DNA of 11,186 bases from Cylindrobasidium torrendii FP15055 ss-10 (Eukaryota > Basidiomycota > Agaricomycetes > Agaricales > Physalacriaceae): positions 1 to 11,186 of the forward strand of contig KN880911.1 of NCBI GenBank assembly GCA_000934385.1. The letters are read 5' to 3'. Position numbers and translations under genes: made by a program. Positions 8,164-11,186 of this stretch are shown piece after piece (positions within the stretch are counted from its first letter, which is position 1; every line of letters starts with the position of its first letter). A model generated the notes under the pieces. The model did not search any database and had not been told where the DNA came from. It saw only the letters and a program-made list of their open reading frames with translations.

Positions 8164-8237
8164 GTGGAACACTGACCTTCAGCAACCAACTCATACCAAC
8201 CGACTCACTCCCAACATCCAACACACTCATAACAACG

Positions 8238-9444
8238 ATGGTAGTCTACACCGACGCTGAACTTTGGGCCGAGCAGCTCTCCACCAAACCTCTTCCCGTC
8301 GTTTCTGGAGATCTCACTGGCAAGAACATCATCGTCACCGGCGCCAACATCGGTCTTGGTCTCGAAGCTTGCAAGTATTTCGCCAAAATGAACCCAGCAA
8401 AGTTGATTCTGGCGTGCAGGAGCATGGAGAAGGCGCAGGCTGCGATCAAAGAGATAGGATACGCCGCCGCGGAGGCTTGGGAGCTTGACTTGTCCAGCTT
8501 CAAGAGCGTGAGCGCGTTCGCAGACTGTGCGGAGAAGGAGCTCGGGCGTTTGGATGTCCTCGTTGCCAATGCTGCTGTCGCAACATTCGAGCTGACCGTC
8601 ACGGCTGATGGGTACGAGCAGATGTGCGTTCTCATTCATTATGATGGCTGGTATACCACTCACCATGATTTCAGGCTTCAGGTGAACGTCTTGGGCAACT
8701 TGCTCCTCGCCATTCGTCTGGCGCCGCTGCTCGTGAAGACTTCCAAAACGTATGGAACGCTGTCGAGGCTTGTCACGGTCAGCTCTGGTGTCGCACACAC
8801 CACCAAGCTGGACGCTGCGGTCCTCGAAGGGAAGACGAACGTCTTCAAGGCTATGAGTGACCCGGACTATCTGAAAACGTACGTCACGCTTTACACCGCT
8901 GGGATTCGACATGCTCACGACCGAATAGTGCCTCCAATATCGCCAGATACTCCGAATCCAAAAGTTCGTCGCCTTGCTTAACTGTATCAAACATGCTCAC
9001 CTTTGACATAGTTATGGAAATTTTCTATGCGCGCTCGCTTCAGGCCTCCATCGGCGACACTCCGCTCGTCGTGACCTGCATCGACCCTGGATTCTGCCTC
9101 TCGGGCTTACGCCGACACGCAGAGGGACCCATCAAGGACGTCTTCGCGCATATGGAGAAGGAAGGGGCCTACACCTCGGAGGAGGGCAGCCGCCAGCTGG
9201 TGTACGGCGCCGTGGGCCAGAACCCTGAGGCGATGAAAGGACAGCTCCTGGCGATGAGCGCAGTGCACGATGTCAGCGACTATGTGCTGGAGGGTGCGGA
9301 GATCCAGCGTCGCGTTTGGGTATGTGCAAAGTTACTTTCTGATGTCTCTGTCTTTCTGACATTCTGTGATAGAACGACGCCATTGAGGCCCTCGAGGCTG
9401 TAGATGCGATGTTCAAGCCGGCGCTTCAGTCGCTGAAAGCTTAG
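8238..9444 (+). CDS. Short-chain dehydrogenase/reductase, retinol-dehydrogenase-like
   Basis: Five exons: 8238-8623, 8675-8878, 8947-8963, 9012-9319 and 9373-9444 (introns 51, 68, 48 and 53 bp). They give 328 residues, the normal length for this NAD(P)-dependent oxidoreductase group. Rossmann motif TGANIGLG is at 34-41, LACRS at 58-62, LDLSSF (84-89), the NAG-type motif as NAAVA (111-115), the catalytic Ser in TVSSG (163-167), the catalytic YSESK (Tyr198, Lys202), then IMEIFYARSLQ and the IDPGF loop (226-230). The third exon is only 17 nt and encodes YSESK; without it the frame ends early or lacks the active site. All five exons join in phase. The start has A at -3. Substrate is unknown; fungal members act on varied ketones, aldehydes and alcohols. 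It converges with kinase remnant K3, whose stop is 12 bases beyond this gene's stop. Confidence 0.88.
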
Positions 9445-9456
9445 GAGAATGTCGAC

Positions 9457-9942
9457 TTAGTGTAACTTTGCGGTAGCGAATACTAGCCTGAAGATCCGAA
9501 TGAACAAACAAGTGCTTGCCGACTCGCCTCGAACTGTGTCCCTCTGTATGTGAGCCCTCCGAATGTCCGCATCTATCCACACAGATCGGATTTTTCTCGA
9601 TATCTCAGAAATATTAAGGGAAAATTCCGGCGCTTTGGAATCCATGAGCAGTGTCTCCTCCTTTGCGTTGCCGAACTGGAGCTCGTCAATAGAGCTCCGC
9701 TCGTCTGCCGCCTGAGCACTGATTTCGCTTGTACAGAGGCGCTCGATCGGGTTCATCGCCGGAAATGGTTCTCTGTTAACCTTGCTGACAAGCATGAGAA
9801 GGCTACCAATGCAGATATCGCGATGCATCTCGTAAAGGATGCCAATGGAGGCAGTTAGGCTATCCTGAGATATCGCTCGCGGCAGGAAGATGTTGCACTG
9901 GTAAAGGAAAGCGTACGTACATTCGAGGAAGTGAAAGAGCAT
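9457..9942 (-). pseudogene. FunK1 kinase fragment (K3), C-lobe missing
   Basis: A 161-codon open frame. After an initial part that may include an intron (a GTACGT...CCAG pair lies near 9920-9900), it reads TASIGILYEMHRDICIGSLL, then REPFPAMNPIERLCTSE and SVWIDADI, matching the FunK1 catalytic loop and metal-binding Asp region. The Asn of HRDxxxxN is Ser. The following activation segment (GTxxF) and the DDLxSF C-lobe are absent; instead the frame runs into unrelated sequence and stops 12 bases from the SDR stop codon, so the fragment was probably cut by a rearrangement there. K1' on the left arm is its more decayed counterpart. I do not expect an active kinase. Confidence 0.7.
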
Positions 9943-10222
9943 AGGGAAAACCGCATCGATCGTATTCTCCCATATCCAGGCAAGACATCACATACACGTG
10001 AGCGAGACATCAAAGCGCGCTCGCCGCTGAGTCCTGGCCAGTGACAAACTCAAAGGCTCGTGGGCCGTCACTGTCGTTTTCCGAGCTGAGGGTGATATCT
10101 TGAGAAGCGCGGCAGATTATTTATCACGAAGGCGGTAAAGCAGGGAGTGAAGACAAAAAATTGAATAAAAATGGGAATCAACTATCAGGCTACGTGTAAT
10201 CATGTATTCAAACGTTGGGTAA
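9943..10222. other. Spacer between K3 and K4, shared with the other arm; no gene
   Basis: This stretch matches 959-1224 in reverse complement with scattered differences. It contains CACGTG at 9995-10000. No reading frame or RNA gene is evident. Confidence 0.6.
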
Positions 10223-11186
10223 CTAAACAGACAAGCCCAGAGACTCCTTATGCTCAAGGATCAGGTCAAAGTACTCTTGGACCCCATGGAACATGAGGCG
10301 TTTGTACATATCCAAGATATCCTCTCCTAAGGTCTCCGCGCTCTTTGAAAGTTCGGCGGCTTTGACGTGGCCCTCTTCAAGCAGGTCGTCTATCTTGATT
10401 TTCCATGCTCCCATAAACGACTTCATCTTGACGAGCATGGGACTGTAGCTAGAGTCCATGTTGCACCTGGACAACGCGAACATCATACTTTCCCGATCTT
10501 TCCAGGTGCCGCGCAAGTCACTCCGCCACTCAGATTCATCTTCATTTTCGGATACCTGGTTCTTGTTGTTCATAATAGCCCAGATAGTCGTCCAGAAAAA
10601 GGAGTGCAAGTCGTCGAGAGGACTGTGAGCGTAGGGTTCTTTCCGGCCACTGACGGCGGCACGCCGCATCTCCCATGACTGGAATTCTTCGGTGCCCTGT
10701 CAATAAAACATCAGAAGCTGCGCATAGCGCCGGAATTTTATGCTCACCGAAACCTTGCTTTTGTTGCGTTCTCGTTCAAAGTAGTTGTTGAGGTTGGCTG
10801 CCATGTCTGCATCTGACCATACGGCCCGACATTTGTCAGAAATATTGAGCGTTTGGAGTGCGCGTTCGAGTGCTTTGGCGTTATCGACGAGTCGTTTTTT
10901 CTCTGCGTCGCCGGACGCAAGCTCTTCGATAGAGGTCCATGTGCTGACATCGTCCGTGGCCGTCTCAGTGTCGTTTCTGCTGGCACGTAGGAGCTCCACC
11001 ACGCTCTTTGCGGAGAACGGCTTGCGGTCAACCTCGTTGAAAAGCCGGAGAAGATTGCCGATGCTTATATCGCGGTGCATGTACCCTTTGAGGAGAGCGA
11101 TGAGGTATCCTTTGAAGTTGATGAACATCACAAATCAATGAACAAAGAGCAAGGCTTACCAAGTAGAGCGTGTCCAACGCATATAA
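10223..11186 (-). CDS. FunK1 fungal-type protein kinase, 3' part (K4), 5' end outside window
   Basis: Mirror copy of K1. Exons 11186-11160, 11109-10748 and 10696-10223 (introns 50 and 51 bp) give the last 286 residues. It keeps HRDISIGN (complete catalytic loop), WSDADM, GTEEFQSWEM, SPLDDLHSFFWTTIWAIMN and the ending LGLSV. It has two more residues than K1 after EMR (RAAVSGRKEP instead of YAIEQKEP), from a 6-bp difference. In the middle exon it differs from K1 by only two residues; in the last exon by about 24 of 138. Of the five kinase pieces here it retains the most conserved residues, so it is the best candidate for a working gene, but its N-lobe and start are beyond the right edge. Confidence 0.83.

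Larger units (their letters stand above)
9609..11186. repeat. Right arm of large inverted repeat (FunK1 kinase region)
   Basis: Reverse complement of 1-1592, containing K4 and most of K3. The outer ~533 bases are nearly identical to the left arm; the inner part is more diverged and loses similarity near the TTAATATTT counterpart at ~9610-9618. The copy of kinase K2 present next to the left arm has no counterpart here. Confidence 0.93.

Noticed and set aside
8238..8981. SDR as a single 247-residue ORF ending at 8981
   Set aside because: It reads through two introns, loses the SDR pattern after DPDYLKT and lacks YxxxK. The five-exon model restores all motifs in phase.
8205..8990. Long minus-strand open frame (261 codons)
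   Set aside because: It lies antisense to the SDR gene, whose codons and motifs explain the sequence, and its translation shows no domain-like pattern. It reads across the SDR introns and promoter.
2593..9444. Secondary-metabolite or other functional gene cluster (SDR plus kinase)
   Set aside because: No backbone enzyme, P450 or transporter is present. Dpb3-like, Rab7-like and a membrane protein do not fit a shared pathway, and strand layout suggests independent genes.
1..11186. Composite DNA transposon or Starship-like element with the arms as terminal inverted repeats
   Set aside because: The arms are protein-kinase coding genes with introns that continue past the window. No transposase, tyrosine recombinase or target-site duplication is visible, and the core holds ordinary cellular genes.
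1..11186. tRNA, rRNA or CRISPR-like arrays
   Set aside because: No tRNA-like T-arm or acceptor pairing and no regular short repeats were seen when reading both strands; a covariance-model scan was not possible.

Overview
The window looks like nuclear DNA of a mushroom-forming basidiomycete (Agaricomycetes). The evidence is a compact gene layout, multi-exon genes with mostly 48-68 bp GT-AG introns (two longer, 92 and 133 bp), and several copies of the fungal-type protein kinase family (FunK1, Pkinase_fungal), which is expanded in that class. Species cannot be named from the sequence.

Layout: both ends are FunK1 kinase genes in opposite orientation and form a large imperfect inverted repeat. 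Base 1 pairs exactly with base 11186, and homology runs inward about 1.6 kb on each side (1-~1592 and ~9609-11186). The left flank holds a 5'-truncated kinase (K1, 1-958), a decayed kinase fragment (K1', ~1225-1592) and a third broken kinase (K2, 1631-2527), all on the plus strand. The right flank holds a decayed fragment (K3, 9457-9942) and another truncated kinase (K4, 10223-11186), both on the minus strand. K1 and K4 point toward the centre and their 5' parts lie outside the window.

The unique core (2593-9444) carries five single-copy-looking genes. On the minus strand are an APH/choline-kinase-like small-molecule kinase (2593-3592), a Dpb3/POLE4-type histone-fold subunit of DNA polymerase epsilon (3760-4740) and an N-terminally membrane-anchored Lys/Ala-rich protein of unknown role (5019-6083). 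Divergent from the last, on the plus strand, are a Rab7-like GTPase with an approximately 140-residue insertion before its G5 motif (6502-7677) and a retinol-dehydrogenase-like SDR (8238-9444). The SDR active-site YxxxK is encoded by a 17-nt micro-exon. A weak minus-strand ORF broken by one stop (7674-8033) lies between the last two.

The core genes do not form an evident pathway. They look like ordinary chromosomal genes flanked by a fast-turning-over kinase family. The most notable features are the inverted kinase arms (with a sharp step in identity at ~533 that suggests recent gene conversion), the progressive loss of kinase residues in the inner copies, the interrupted Rab, and the micro-exon SDR. 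Exon models were made by hand from splice signals and reading frame and have not been checked against transcripts.
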